DNA of 64,000 bases from Isoetes taiwanensis (taxonomy: Eukaryota; Streptophyta; Lycopodiopsida; Isoetales; Isoetaceae): assembly GCA_021234155.1 (NCBI GenBank), contig JAJEKV010000050.1, positions 1,381,675-1,445,674 on the forward strand, given 5' to 3'. Shown in pieces: positions 10,536-22,149 of this stretch. The stretch's first letter is position 1, and the number at the start of each line of letters is the position of its first letter. The position numbers were made by a program, and so were the translations under genes. The notes under the pieces were generated by a model that saw only the letters and a list, made by a program, of their open reading frames with translations, was not told the DNA's origin and ran no database searches.

Positions 10536-11895
10536 GTAAGATCTTTCATCCAAGTTCTTTCTTTTTCATGCTTTCAACTTCAAGTTTTCTGTAGCTTCTG
10601 ATTCTGTTTTCATGGGCGACTAGCATGCTGATTTGACATCATTAGTTAGCGTAATCTGATCTAGATGGCTTAGAGTAGCATCCTGCTAAACTATATTCTG
10701 AAAATTCTTTATCAAGTGATGTCTCACTTTCTACTATAATCAATCAAGTGAAGTTCTATTGCAACACGCTTTCCCTTTGCTGCAGCCCAGACCCAGTGCA
10801 AAGGATTCTGACAAAATTTATCCTCAGTATTCCCAAACATTTTTAAAATAGGGTGGCAAAATTGTGATATTTTGATTGATGTTCTTTATGAATTTCTGAA
10901 TCCATGGTTTAAAATCTCATACCTTTTGGCCAGTAAGTAAGGCACCTAGAAGAAGATAATAAGCCAAAGCCTATGTTGTAAGATGGGTTCCACATTGTGA
11001 AGGGAAGCGTGGCTCTTCCTCTCCTACATTTCATGTTCTAAGCAAAAACTTAATGATATGCGGCCAAGCCAGTGACAACAAAACAAGATGAGTGTGGATT
11101 GCTTGTGACATTTCCGGCAAGCAACAAGCTAGACTGAACTCATTATTAAAGCATCTCTGAAATTATAATTATTGTTTACATTGAAGAATTAGAATTAGAC
11201 TTCCTGGTTGAAATTAGAATTATTGTTTACATTGCAAAATTAGAATTAGACTTCCATTGCAGGATAAGCTATGGACTTTCAGGGACATATTTCAAATTAT
11301 ATAAAACAGCGCGCAACACATGTTTTATACTAGGGTGAAGTTTTAGTAGGTTAGAGTAGGTGTTTGAGAATTTTGATTGTTTGTATATTTGAATTCAACA
11401 TGTTCGAATTAGTAAAGAACAAGTCTCAAATTGTTAAAAATTAAATGTTTTTTCTGGGCAAAAATATAACACGTTATCACCTCTGCTAATAACTCGTTAT
11501 ACGTGATTTTCACGTTAGCCATTAGCTAACTACTAACTGCTTACTCCCAACTATGAACACATCCACGACCAATTTGATTGATGTCATTCCTTTACGCTTT
11601 AGAATTTCAGTTTCATAATGTAGTAAGCGTATTCCACCTTGAATTGAAGAGCCTACGATGTAATCAGGACCTCTTCTTTGAGCTTTGGACAGTGATTGAT
11701 GGGAATGACACTGAAGATGGTAGATGGGATCCAATTAGAAGATGTATAGTATAGGAAAAAAATACAAACAAGATGAATTAAATCTAAACAAAATATGTTT
11801 TTGGTTTCTGCGAAAACCTTATATGTTCTCTTGGGTAATAGATACTTTTGTTAGATCTTTTGGTATTTATAAAATGGATAAGGACGACTGCTCTT
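10536..11895. other. AT-rich intergenic or intronic sequence with short tandem repeat
   Basis: No gene seen. A roughly 50-bp unit (containing ATTATTGTTTACATTG) is repeated in near tandem at about 11,160-11,265. CACG(CG)TTAGCC occurs near both 10,311 and 11,511, possibly marking the ends of one inserted unit. Confidence 0.4.
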
Positions 11896-13420
11896 ATGAT
11901 GAAATCAAAACTTCGCTATTGGGAGGTGCAGGAGCTGGGGGCGGCTATCATTGAGCAAGACAAGGATCTCCATGCAGAGGCTCATGAACAGCTAAAGTGA
12001 TGCATGCATGAATTGGCCATGCAACAGCAATTCCAACAGGAGATTAGCTCTAGGCTCCAGAAAGTAGAGGCTGCAGCACAGGCCGCATTATTCCCACATG
12101 CTCAATAACATGTACGACGTCAGCCAAGACTACACACTGTTGCACCACCAGGCCACTCCATGCCACCACCACCCCAGCACAGGTCACAATCCATGCCCAC
12201 CCATCGTACACAGCACCTATCGCGGCATCTGGCGTTGATCCAACTATCAGAGAGCTCCAAGAACAAAGATGGAGGAGCCACAATGTGGTGGTGTATGGCC
12301 TGATAGAGCAAGTGGGAAAAAACCTTAATAACCGACTCTAAACGATGATCCTTGCTCGTATGATGTTATACATGCCCGTGCACATCACTAGAGTGAGCTC
12401 CATGGAGCCCAGCATCCTGACTATGCTCGAGTGGTCATACTCACAGTCAGGAATGTGCAAGAGCGGGCAGCCATCTTGCATTGGGGCAAGCAACCGAAGG
12501 GGACCACCCTTTATATTGACCAGAATCTGACCCCTGCACAACAGGGAAAAAATTAAGCATACAATATATTTTTTCATAAAAAATGGTTTGGCTATTTTTC
12601 AAAATTTTACAATATTTTATGATATAAATTTGGCTAAAGTTATTATTATTATTGCAGTTATATATATTTGGACATGGCGAAACTTTTGAATTATGTACTA
12701 TAAACATTCACTTGGCTATTTTTTTTAATGGAAAAAGCAAAAACTGTAAATTAAATTCTGTAGGTTTAGATAATTGTACTACAATTATAAATAAGAATCA
12801 ACAAGGAACATACAATAATATTGAAAAACTTTTAACGGAAGCTCACAACATAGCTTATAACATCCATAGTCTGAACTATATACAATGCAACAACACCTTG
12901 TAGATATGGTGATCAAATTGCACTTATCTCTAACCCTTGAAGGAAGATGTTATGCAAGAAGCTCGGGCATCGAGAGGGATATTGGCTCGAGATGCATATG
13001 TGGTATATATAATAGAAATTCATAGTTTAAAAAACTACTATCACTGATGATGGTAGGTGGGGATGTGTATAAAAGTCTATAATAAGAATTCATTTTTGTT
13101 TGGCTATTAATGATTTAATATATAAATATTATAATATAAAGAAAGGCTAATCCCTTTTTCTTTAAGGAAAAGGGGGAAAATAGTTTGGCTAATCCTAAAA
13201 AATTAATGGAGTAATTGTTTTAGCTATGGCTATTTTTTATTTTTTTTTAAAGAACTCTCTCTTCATAAAATTCGCCGCAAAAATTGCCTAGAGCCCCTAA
13301 AAAATCGCCATTTGGCTATATATAGCCACTAATTTTTTCCATGCTGCACAACAGGAAGACCACATGCACGAGTTGGACAAAGTCAAGAACTTCCGCAGGC
13401 AAGGACGAGCTGCATGACTG
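11896..13420 (+). pseudogene. LINE ORF1-like fragment, split by a small DNA transposon
   Basis: Nucleic-acid-binding ORF1 of a non-LTR element. The first part (11,896-12,110) has coiled-coil-like and Gln-rich sequence (EISSRLQKVEAAAQAA). Then come a Pro/His-rich segment, the RNA-binding-like block HNVVVYGLIEQVG (about 12,284-12,320), and VRNVQERAAILHWGKQPKG then LYIDQNLTPAQQ (about 12,445-12,545), which match the end of ORF1 proteins. The frame is broken by a stop and shifts. Reading resumes after the insertion at 13,344 with AQQEDHMHELDKVKNFRRQG, so the insertion interrupted an older LINE. An endonuclease segment follows on the same strand. Confidence 0.6.
12546..13343. mobile_element. small non-autonomous DNA transposon (MITE-like), TSD CTGCACAACAGG
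   Basis: This 798-bp AT-rich insert interrupts the LINE ORF1 reading. The 12-bp direct repeat CTGCACAACAGG is perfect at 12,534-12,545 and 13,344-13,355. Terminal inverted repeats of 11 bp (GGAAAAAATTA at 12,545-12,555 and its exact complement at 13,330-13,340) lie at the ends, with three extra bases before the right duplication. TTTGGCTA/GGCTA motifs occur about nine times, concentrated near both ends (for example 12,588, 12,629, 12,711, 13,098, 13,182, 13,312), like subterminal transposase-binding sites. A 16-bp perfect palindrome TGGCTATATATAGCCA lies at 13,313-13,328. No ORF of note is inside. The superfamily is not clear; the long duplication is closest to Mutator-like elements (usually 9-11 bp). 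Confidence 0.7.
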
Positions 13421-13436
13421 ATCTGGAGTAAGATAC

Positions 13437-14154
13437 ATGTCCTTAGGCCACCATCCTCAAGATCCTCATGCTGAAGTCGCAACCACTCCAAGCCATGTCC
13501 CTGCTTCGCTTGCTACAGCCGCACACCCCTCTCTGGTGGCTTCACCTGCCGCTGCCAACACACTGCATGAAGCTTCCACCTCTACCGCCCCCGCATGTGC
13601 CGCTCCCACAAACAAAGAGGGATTGTGCCTCCACATGGTCTCCTGGAATTGTCTGGGCTTCCCATGGCAAAAGAGAGATAGTATCAACTCGATTGCCGCA
13701 GATATGGACCTCATTTTCCTCATGGAAACATGGGAGCATTGCAGGACACAGGCTACCTGCCTTGCCATGATATCAGAGCTATTCCGTCTTCAATAAGTGC
13801 ACAGGAAAGAGGGGATATGGGGGGGGTCACCTGCTATTATCGAACAACTTTGGCACAGTCAGTCTCCATGTGCAAGACAGACATGCATAACTGATACCTG
13901 TGGGTGCATGTGCAGAACTACATCGACAACCTTCTCTTTGTGGCGCCTGCTACCTTCCGCATGCCAAGAGCAACTTCTATCACACCCACTCGGATGTAGA
14001 TAGGCTGGACCCCTATGTCGATCTATACGATGATATACATCAGCACAAGGAGTTGGGTATTGTCATGCTTGTTGGGGACTTCAATGCACACACCAGTGTA
14101 GAGGAACCCACGAGATTACACACCAATTGGCAAATAGAATTGTGGTTAGGTTAG
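13437..14154 (+). pseudogene. LINE ORF2 apurinic-type endonuclease fragment
   Basis: Endonuclease domain that nicks target DNA for reverse transcription. After a Pro/Ala-rich lead (13,437-13,610) the sequence reads HMVSWNCLGFPWQKRDSI, then MDLIFLMETWEH, the two N-terminal motifs of this fold, including the metal-binding Glu. In another frame (13,900-14,154) it continues LCGACYLPHAKSNFYHTH, then GIVMLVGDFNAHTS with the GDFN motif at about 14,071-14,088. At least one frameshift separates them. No reverse transcriptase follows in the next 1.4 kb, so the element is internally deleted or this is a truncated copy. Confidence 0.75.
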
Positions 14155-14166
14155 AAAAGTCAGTGT

Positions 14167-14487
14167 CACTGGCCCCTCATGTTGAGATGTGTTGATCGTC
14201 CTCATTCTCCATACTTGTCTGCCTCATCATCATGGTCGTGCATTTCATTGTCTGTTTTATCATCATTGGTGTATGCCTCATCATGGTTGTGCATCTCATT
14301 GTATGTCTTGTCATCATTGTCGTATGCCTCATCAACGTTGTCATCGGCGAGGTAGATGTCATCGCCGTTGCCATAGCCGCATCCACAGCTATCATACCCG
14401 TTATTATAGCTATCATAGCAATCTTGAATTGTTGTAATAGCTGTAGCTAGGGTGTTTAAACATCCACATTGTGGGTCTAGTTGTGGG
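14167..14487 (-). other. possible exon with acidic 17-residue repeats, unrecognised
   Basis: A minus-strand open segment preceded by a pyrimidine-rich tract and CTCCAG (complement near 14,485-14,500), which looks like a 3' splice site. It encodes a Cys/Tyr/Gly segment, then two 17-residue acidic repeats (of the form DEAY-ND-DKT-NEMHNH), ending in a stop near 14,187. The 51-bp periodicity is visible in the DNA at about 14,220-14,330. It could be a real exon or simply a decayed triplet repeat. Confidence 0.25.
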
Positions 14488-14489
14488 AC

Positions 14490-15550
14490 TACCTGGAGAA
14501 TGAAGAATAAAAAGGGGTTAAACAAGAAAAAGTTAATTAAGTAGGGGTCTTCCAATCCTATCAAATTAAATTGAATTAAATTCCAATCTTAAATAAATGA
14601 AATTGAATTGACTTTTGATCAACAATATAAAAAACCAGGTAATCAGGTTGTTCAGTATGTGCCCAATTCCTTCTTAAGAACACTAGCATCCTACATGTTA
14701 AAATCAAGAATTTTTGCTAGGGCAAAATAATTCTAGAGTTTTTTGATCAAAATCTTTTTTTTTTTTTATATACTTTCCTGGATAAAATTTAAAATTTCAT
14801 AGGCCTCTTCCACCTAGCTTACATTATATAGGAAGTATACGTGTTAGGTTTTTAAAGTGTGTCCTACACTGGTCTAATGGTGATGGAGTACCTCGAGAAG
14901 TGTTCTAAAAAAAAATGTGGCAAATTTCAACTCTTCTAGATAGAGCTCCATATTCCTATTATCGGGGCATGGCAGAAGTTGCTAAAGATTGGTACGCGTC
15001 TTCTCCTGAAGAATGATGATGTTGCATCTCCTTCCACTGACATGCAAACAATTTCCATTAAAATTTCCACTAAGAGCTTCCCTACTTAAATAATAAAAAA
15101 AGGACCTTTACTTTAGGTTAAAAGGCAAGGGTACCATTGCCAAAAAAAGACGCCTTTTGTCCGAAGTTTATCCTAATCTTTAAACCCTCGCAGTAGCCCA
15201 GGCATGTCAAGAGAGTGTGGTATATTACATTCACATGTTCACATTCCATCACATTTTAAGCATGGAATGACCGATGGATATGGTATTTTAAGCTTTTAAG
15301 CTTGAAATGTGACAGAATCTGCTGAATTTGTTGGGCATCTTGTTGAAGTTTAGGCTATTGGAACTTAAACAAGGAGATTGAGGCCATAGCCAATTGCCAC
15401 CATACATTGAACAACTTAATATCATATTTCTTTCTAAAGAAACTAACTTTGCTTCTCCTCGTATTCAAGCCCCTAGAATGGGCATGGTCTATGGCCTTCA
15501 TGTATCTTCTTGATAGTCCATTGAAGGAATAAATTAAGAATCTTATATTA
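14490..15550. other. no gene recognised; weak inverted repeat at 15,243-15,322
   Basis: AT-rich sequence without convincing coding potential. CCATCACATTTTAAGC (about 15,247) pairs imperfectly with GCTTGAAATGTGACAG (about 15,300), forming a possible hairpin with a roughly 35-base loop. Confidence 0.4.
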
Positions 15551-16060
15551 ATGGGACAACTTGAATTTACATGGAACAAGCTTGTAGCTATTGCATCAAT
15601 TCGCATGGGGTCCCACAGGCTACGGATTGAGACAGGTCGATGGGAGCGGCCGCAATTGCCGCGAGAAGCGAGACTATGTGCCTGTTGCCAGTTACAGGTT
15701 ATTGAAGATGAAAGCCATACTCTTCTGAGTTGCCCTGCTTTTGAGATAGTCCGGAATCATTTTTTGACCTTAGCATTCTATTCCACGCTTCCACAACTTC
15801 TCAGCGCACCATCTGTGCATGACTTGGCATTATACATACTTGAGGTTCTAGATAAACGTCTGCAATTACTGAGCCCTCAGTAGTCATTATCTAAGCTTGT
15901 CTAGTATCATCATTACTGCAAAGGTTTTTCCCTTGAAAACCTTTCGAGGCAGGGGTTTTTTAATCCTAGTAGTAATGATTATACTAGCCCATTGTATGGG
16001 TCCCATGACCTATTGGTCTCCGTGGACGTTAAAAAAACTATTCTATTCTATTCTATTCCT
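15551..16060 (+). pseudogene. LINE ORF2 C-terminus with zinc-binding motif, 3' UTR and ATTCT tail
   Basis: The ORF (15,551-15,883) reads HRLRIETGRWERPQLPRE, then CACCQLQVIEDESHTLLSC, a CxxC...H...C module typical of the C-terminus of many LINE ORF2 proteins. The 3' UTR follows; it contains GCAAAGGTTTTTCCCTTG and ATCCTAGTAGTAATGATTA, and ends in CCCATGACCTATTGGTCTCC, then GTGGACGTTAAA. The tail is four to five copies of ATTCT (16,037-16,060). A homologous but more decayed copy lies on the minus strand at 50,799-51,785. Confidence 0.8.
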
Positions 16061-17398
16061 TAGATACGATTGAATTATTTCTTCACATTTGCAACTTCAC
16101 ATTTCTCAGCTTTTTCTAACACATCTCTCAGCTTTTTCTAACAAGGGAACATGCATGCAAGAAGTCTGTTGTGACATATATAAGACTAAGTCTACCAAAA
16201 ATGTTACCATAGGATGTGCATGCAAAGGGTTGGTTGTGACATGTATAACTCCAAGTCTACCAAACATGTTACGACACAAGCATAATGTCCCTCCACTGTT
16301 GGAGTCAAGTCAAAAGTACTGAGCTCATTGCAGTCAAAAGTACTAAGCTCCTATGGTTGGAAACATTTAGAGGACCATTAGATTACTCTAATAAATTCAA
16401 TAAACACTCTGGATAAAAACATATTGTTCATGTTGTAGATAACCTGTTTTTGTCTAATGAATAATAAATAATAAAATTGCTAGAAATTACAATCTAAATG
16501 AAGATTGCTCTGTTTTACAGACTGTTTTCATAAAAAAATAGCTTCTGCAAACATTGTTATTCAATCTCTATTTTTCTTGGATGCCCTCTTCACAGAGGGA
16601 TTTCGAGTATATCCACCCTAAAAACCACTTTTGTTTAGGTGCATATACACAAGAGGGCATCTTCGGTCATCGAGAGCTGTTGGATACGCATATTCACGAG
16701 TTATGCCGGCCTCTGGGTCTAGATAGCGATCCTCATTTGTGGGGTATGTTCTTATAAGTTGGGGTATACTGTATAGCAAATTTTGTGAAATGCTATGGTT
16801 TATTTGCATGCCATTATTGTTTGCCACCTTATCCAGATGATTGCCATTTCGTCAAACAACATTTAATGCTTGCTTTAGCTTTTTGTCAATGGCCCCCGGA
16901 GCTAATTCAACAGTCCTGAGATGTGAGTCACGCACCCATCCATGACCATGCATGCCCCCATGGAGATCCCACAATCGAGACATTGCCATCTTGTCTTTAT
17001 CGAAACCATGTCTGACATTTCTTATTGTAGGGGTCTACTTTAATTTAAATATTGAGTCGGCAGATATGGTGGGGGGTTTGATGTAGAAATTTTGATTTCA
17101 CACGGTTTGATTTAAGCCACCTTACCCACAGGAAACTGGAGGGCAAGAATCGGCTTATGTTGCTTATTTGCATCCCCATTGTTTTTAGATTGTTATAAGA
17201 CTTACATACACGCTCCCTACATTCAGACACTCGAGTTTTAGCTCACCTTAAAAAATCGCAATTTAAAGCATTGGGTTTGAATGTGTTGTGTTCTAAATAG
17301 TAGAGTAAAATTTATCTAAAAGCCTCTATTATAAATATAAATATTTGGAATGAGTTCTTTAGCATTACCATGCCCATTTATGTTTGCAAATAATATTG
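16061..17398. other. mostly non-coding; short direct repeats and one unassigned ORF
   Basis: An imperfect repeat with a roughly 70-90-base period occurs at 16,090-16,290 (CTCAGCTTTTTCTAACA twice; TGTGACAT...AAGTCTACCAAA twice). An open segment at 16,554-16,757 (GAYTQEGIFGHRELLD, then HIHELCRPLGLDSD) is flanked by AG and GTATG and could be an exon of an unknown gene. Nothing else is seen. Confidence 0.35.
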
Positions 17399-17760
17399 TT
17401 TTTTTTTTTTTTATGAACGTGGACCTTTATTACTCACAAGAATATAAAGAGTACATGGGGGACTCAAAACCCAGTGGAGAAGATGTTTACTAGAGCAACA
17501 CTACCCACCACATACATAACATAGAAAAGCAGAGAATATATATCACCACGAGCAATGTTTGCTATGAGTAAGTCTGAATTTGAAGATATCGCTCCAAAAT
17601 GACACCCTTGATGTCATCCTTTAAGGAAGAGCACTTGTACGCCTTTACAATGCGACTACGAGCGTCGCTAAGCACTTGCGCATCTGAAAAGACCTGTCCC
17701 TTGAAGATGAGGAGATTTCGTCTCTTTCACATACAATATTGTCAATGATGTGTGGTTATA
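17399..17760 (-). mobile_element. L1-type LINE 3' fragment with poly(A)
   Basis: Read on the minus strand, it encodes KRRNLLIFKGQVFSDAQVL, resembling the W-WK-RN-IF end of plant L1 ORF2. It continues to a stop after LERYLQIQTYS, with a 3' UTR ending in AATAAAGGTCCACG, then a poly(A) run (T-run at 17,399-17,412). A stop precedes KRRN, so it is decayed and strongly 5'-truncated. Confidence 0.6.
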
Positions 17761-18611
17761 TTTGCGCATTTTGCTTGTGTATATCTATGGTCTCCACATT
17801 TCCATACATGCTAACAATTTTGTTCCAAATTGTAACATGTAGGTCACAACTATTTTGTACAATGCTTCCTTGTATATGCTTACCCATTGATAAAATTGTC
17901 CATAAAGAATTGATTTGATGTTAAAAGTTGTATGCTTGCTTTTTTCTTTTTGTTTTGGTTTTCTTTTTTGTTTTCAATATTCTTGCGAGGGATTCAATGC
18001 TGTTTGATTGCTGCAGAGGCCAATGATGCCGATAAATGCAACTTTAACTGGATTTATCCCACCCACATGCAATTGTCCAAAATAGGCTAATGTACATCTT
18101 AGTTAAGCTCCACTTAGTAATAACAATAAAGGCAAGAGTACAAACAGACCTATTAAAGTATTTTAAAATGATGGGAACATCATACAGTATAGAAATTTCA
18201 AATACACGAACTTTCTCTGTCTTCCGTGACATATATGTGATTTCAAGTTTTGTCGAAAATCGTTGAGGAATTATGGGATTCATATGAAATCTTACCTATA
18301 TTATTAGAAATATTGTATAAAGTTCAAAGAAGCCATTGTTGCATGTCTGCTTATCAGCCATTTTTTCTAAAATTGTTGGTACATTAGTAGGAATGAATGT
18401 GCAAGTATATCCAATACATACTATGATACACCTCCAAATGTATTACAATACAACATCCTTTTTTCGTTGCTTTACATACTCCTCGGTTGACATCAGAGAT
18501 TTGCCAAATATACATACCAGCTACAGACACATCACAAAAGCCATTTACAAATTATACATAGTAAACAACAAATGATACATGGTGCATAATGACTTTACCT
18601 CTTGTACGTAC
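17761..18611. other. AT-rich sequence, probable intron or flank of the GABA transaminase remnant
   Basis: No coding signal. The expected last exon of the transaminase (a short C-terminal helix) was looked for here on the minus strand and not found. Confidence 0.4.
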
Positions 18612-19258
18612 TTCAGCCTCTGTAATTATCAATGGGGGGGACATGCAAATGGCATTTCCAACTACCCTCACAAGCATCCCACCTTCAGTAGATCTTTCCG
18701 CAAAATATCCAGCCACATCTAGAGTCACAGGCAAAAGCTCCCAATTGTCAGAAAAGCGGCTGTTCTAGCTAAAAACATCTTATATACACAATATAGAATA
18801 ATGTTTTTATTGACATGTGGGACCTTTGGGTTGGGGGTGAATAACAAAGATTCTTCTTACCCCATTCAGCAGGAAATAACTTGTCCGGGGATTTTTCATC
18901 CGTAAATTCTACACCCATTATTAGTCCTACACCACGTATCTGCTTAAAGAAACATCAAAGCTAGTAATTGCTACTTACTTCATCCAAATATTACAGCTAC
19001 TTAAAAACCATAGGAAATCTAGGACAAACCTGGCAACTGAGATGCAACTCGTGAAGTAACAGGCGTACTATGCTAAGAAACACGCATATTCCCCCATGTC
19101 CAAACTAAGTGGCAGTCTAGCACAGGACACGAGAATACTTGATTAAAAGTAAAAGTGCAGTACATACCTCCCCTATTATTGGACTGCTTATAAAACCATG
19201 GATTCCATCTTGGAAAAGCGGGGCAACTCTTTGGGCATGTGCCATGATGGCAATCTCT
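18612..19258 (-). pseudogene. GABA-T/POP2-like: GABA transaminase (class III aminotransferase), 3 C-terminal exons
   Basis: Mitochondrial pyridoxal-phosphate enzyme that moves the amino group of 4-aminobutyrate to pyruvate or glyoxylate. Three exons splice in frame with GT-AG sites. At 19,168-19,258: IAIMAHAQRVAPLFQDGIHG, then SSPIIGE. At 18,861-18,939: IRGVGLIMGVEFTDEKSP, then LFPAEW. At 18,612-18,718: VAGYFAERSTEGGMLVRVVG, then ICMSPPLIITEAE. A phase-1 intron joins the last two exactly, restoring Asp. These match the C-terminal small domain of plant GABA-T, with no stop or frameshift. A LINE begins 130 bases upstream, and the earlier exons, including the cofactor lysine, are not found, so the locus is a remnant or is split by insertions. 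The last exon is also missing. Confidence 0.8.
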
Positions 19259-20580
19259 CTGCAAAAGGAAAGAAAGCATTTTTTAACACATTACACATTA
19301 CACTGAGCATGGACATATATAAAGTTAGTTATCATAGATAATAACATTCTTAACATTGACCCACTCTGGGTTTGCATGCATGTGATAAGAATAGAATAGA
19401 ATAGAATAGATTTTTTATCGTCCACGGAGACCAATTGGCCTATGGGACCCAAACAAAAAGAGAGCAGCAAGCACATTACTGTCAGGATTAAAAAGGGAGG
19501 AAACTTGGATATGTATAAAACAAAAGAAGACATCGAACACCGAACATGTATAGATATCGAACAAAAGAAGACCTCGAACCCCAGCTTCATATCTTGTATA
19601 TCCATTCTACTTGGTTGTTCTACGCTCATGGACGAAATACATTGTCACTGTACTTTTTGCTTTTCCTTCAAAACAGTATATATATACCATGTACTTCGTA
19701 AATACATGTTTGAATAGTCAATCCCTGAAAGCTAAAAGCTTTTGGAGACCTTGTATCTCGTAAATTCGCCAAAATTTTTGTAGATGTCAGCTTCATGATA
19801 ACTACATGCTCATGTATTTCTGCCTAACAAAGGCGTAATTTACATGTTCTGGTCTCGAAACATGTACCATCGCAGATATAACTAAGCCTGGCAAAATAAG
19901 CCATATGATGACAAGGTACATAATGACGAATGATGATTGTAGGTCACAGGGGCAGCTCATATACATCAAGATGATTAGTTACCATTCCTAATAATTTTTG
20001 GTGCTACAGTGGCAGTTATCAGCATGGAACTAGCCCAAAGCAGGAACTTGCCCAATCCATTAAGGTGCAACGTTACTGTATGGATAGGCACTAATATGTA
20101 GCATGGCCAATGTTTAGCCACATATCCAACAATTATTCATCTAGCAGACGGGCACTAGTCCTTAGTGTCCAGCAAGAAATCCACTCTTAAGCTGAAAAAT
20201 AGCCATATTTGTGACACTTAATAGTGGAAGAGTTGACAGATAAGTTACCTTTATCATCATTTATAAACCCGTACATGAGATTTTCACCTCATAGGGGTCC
20301 TCATTTGATCTCCTATGATAGTTTTGATTTTCCATTAATTCTTCAAATATTTATAGTCCATAGACGAGTTACCTTTCCCATCAATTCATTAAACCATACA
20401 TGAGATTTTCACCTCATAGGGCTCCCCTTCAATCTCTTGACCATGATAATTTTGATTTTCCATTAATTCTTCTAATATTTATTCATTGCATCACAGACAC
20501 TTTTGGCACTAATTTTGTTATATAGACATAACAACAAATATCACTTAGACCACTTAGACATCAAGGTCTTGTTATGTTGT

Positions 20581-20920
20581 TCATAAGACTCTATTAGATT
20601 GACTCACCTGTGCACCGGTCTCCCTCCTTGAACCATTGCAGCCCAGCCTTAATGCGAGCAAATTGCACCTGTTCAGATTCCATCTGCTGAATGCTACACA
20701 AAATTTGCTTCTCCACATGACCATCTGATGGGGCAACAGAGCTGCATGCTTCAAGTTGTCGATAAAAAGCCAGCAGAAAAAATCGGTTAGCAGAAGCCCG
20801 TTCACGACCCCAACCTTTAGCAAAAGACTTCCAAAGAAATAAAGCATCAACAATACCGCCATGCCTATGCGTGAGAGAAAGAAGTGAACCACACTGCCTC
20901 TGACCGCCAAAAATCATCAT
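20581..20920 (-). pseudogene. L1 ORF2 segment between endonuclease and RT
   Basis: Reads SIQQMESEQVQFARIKAGLQ, then WFKEGDR, matching the conserved R-K-x-W-x-x-x-GD-x-x-T region just before the polymerase domain of plant L1 ORF2. The following domain is absent. Confidence 0.5.
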
Positions 20921-21499
20921 CCTTCAAGAAAAATGTATTCAGCTTGGAATATATCTTATAAGCAGCATGCACCACCGTAAGAGAGCAAGAGAAATACTGT
21001 GGATTATGGTCAGAAATCGCAAAGATTCAACAGTTCTCACGATGAAAAGCAGCAACGGTGGTTGCTACCAAAGCATTATAGTAGCCTCTATCATCTTGCA
21101 TATGCTCTACCACCACCCAACCAGCCATTACACCAAGTAAAACTTGAGGGACCCTCAATCTCATTTTTCTATAAAAGCCAGCTTTTTTTAAATCTTGTAT
21201 TTTATTCCATTAAGTTCAACGGTGCCATTACTATAACTTTTCAAAGCAACACTATTTGTGGCAATGGATTATCTCTCAAGATCTTTCTAATGACAACCCA
21301 TTGTTATATCTTTTGGGATGTAAATATATAAGAAAAGAGCAAAACCATATTTTTAAGGTTCAAGCTCAACCATGTTAAATCACCCACCATAATCCACGCA
21401 AACATTTTCATGAGTAGATCAAAGTTATAGGGAAAAACGACAGCAATGAAGTTGTTAATGCTTTGCACATTGCAGTTTGATGTAGAGTACTCATTCTAT

Positions 21500-22066
21500 T
21501 GGAATTCTTATGGGGACAAAAGGGAGATCTCAAATTACCTCTAATGTCTATGAAGCCACAATCTTGCATTAAGCGGTGCCATTGCTCCCGTTCAAAGCCC
21601 CTGCACTATCGCACCCGCCACTCTTGCTCAAGCTCAACCATGTTAAATCACCCACCATAATCCACATAGCGGGGGCCTAACCGTAATTTGGAACATAAAG
21701 AAGCCCACAATGCGCCTCTCTGACGTGGTCGATTACGCGCATACACATTAACCAATCCCCATTCTTGCCCTTTATCAAACCACTGATTATGATCCACCGG
21801 CCACATCTGTCAACCTGAGTAAATGACACTGTAATAGTCCTCCTCCATGCTGTAAGGACACCAGCCTTTGCCGAGTCTGCGGCCGCCACTAGAACATTGT
21901 ACTACCTATTGATTACTGCCGCAACTTTGTAGGCATCCTCTTTCTTGCATTTATGCTCTTGCAAACAAATGAAATCTGAGTCCCATCTAGCCAGGGCCAT
22001 GGACAACCTGCTCCTTTTAGTAGGGGAGGAGGCAACCCCCCGCACATTCCAGGAGATTAACTTCAT
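21500..22066 (-). pseudogene. plant L1 ORF2 endonuclease start
   Basis: The ATG complement at 22,064-22,066 opens MKLISWNVRGVASSPTKRSR, then WDSDFICLQEHKCKKEDA, the classical first motifs of plant L1 endonuclease. After an in-frame stop it continues AKAGVLTAWRRTITVSFTQV and RWIIISGLIKG, then a GDLT block in place of GDFN near 21,640. Decayed by several stops. Confidence 0.75.
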
Positions 22067-22149
22067 CGATCAGGTGGTTGTGGAGGATGTTCTAAGTCCA
22101 TATCAACCTGTATATGAGACTCATTATCCACTTGATCAGCCCAATATCG

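Noticed and set aside
19442-19717. Overlapping ORFs on both strands at 19.3-19.7 kb
   Set aside because: They lie in a LINE 3' UTR region and show no domain.
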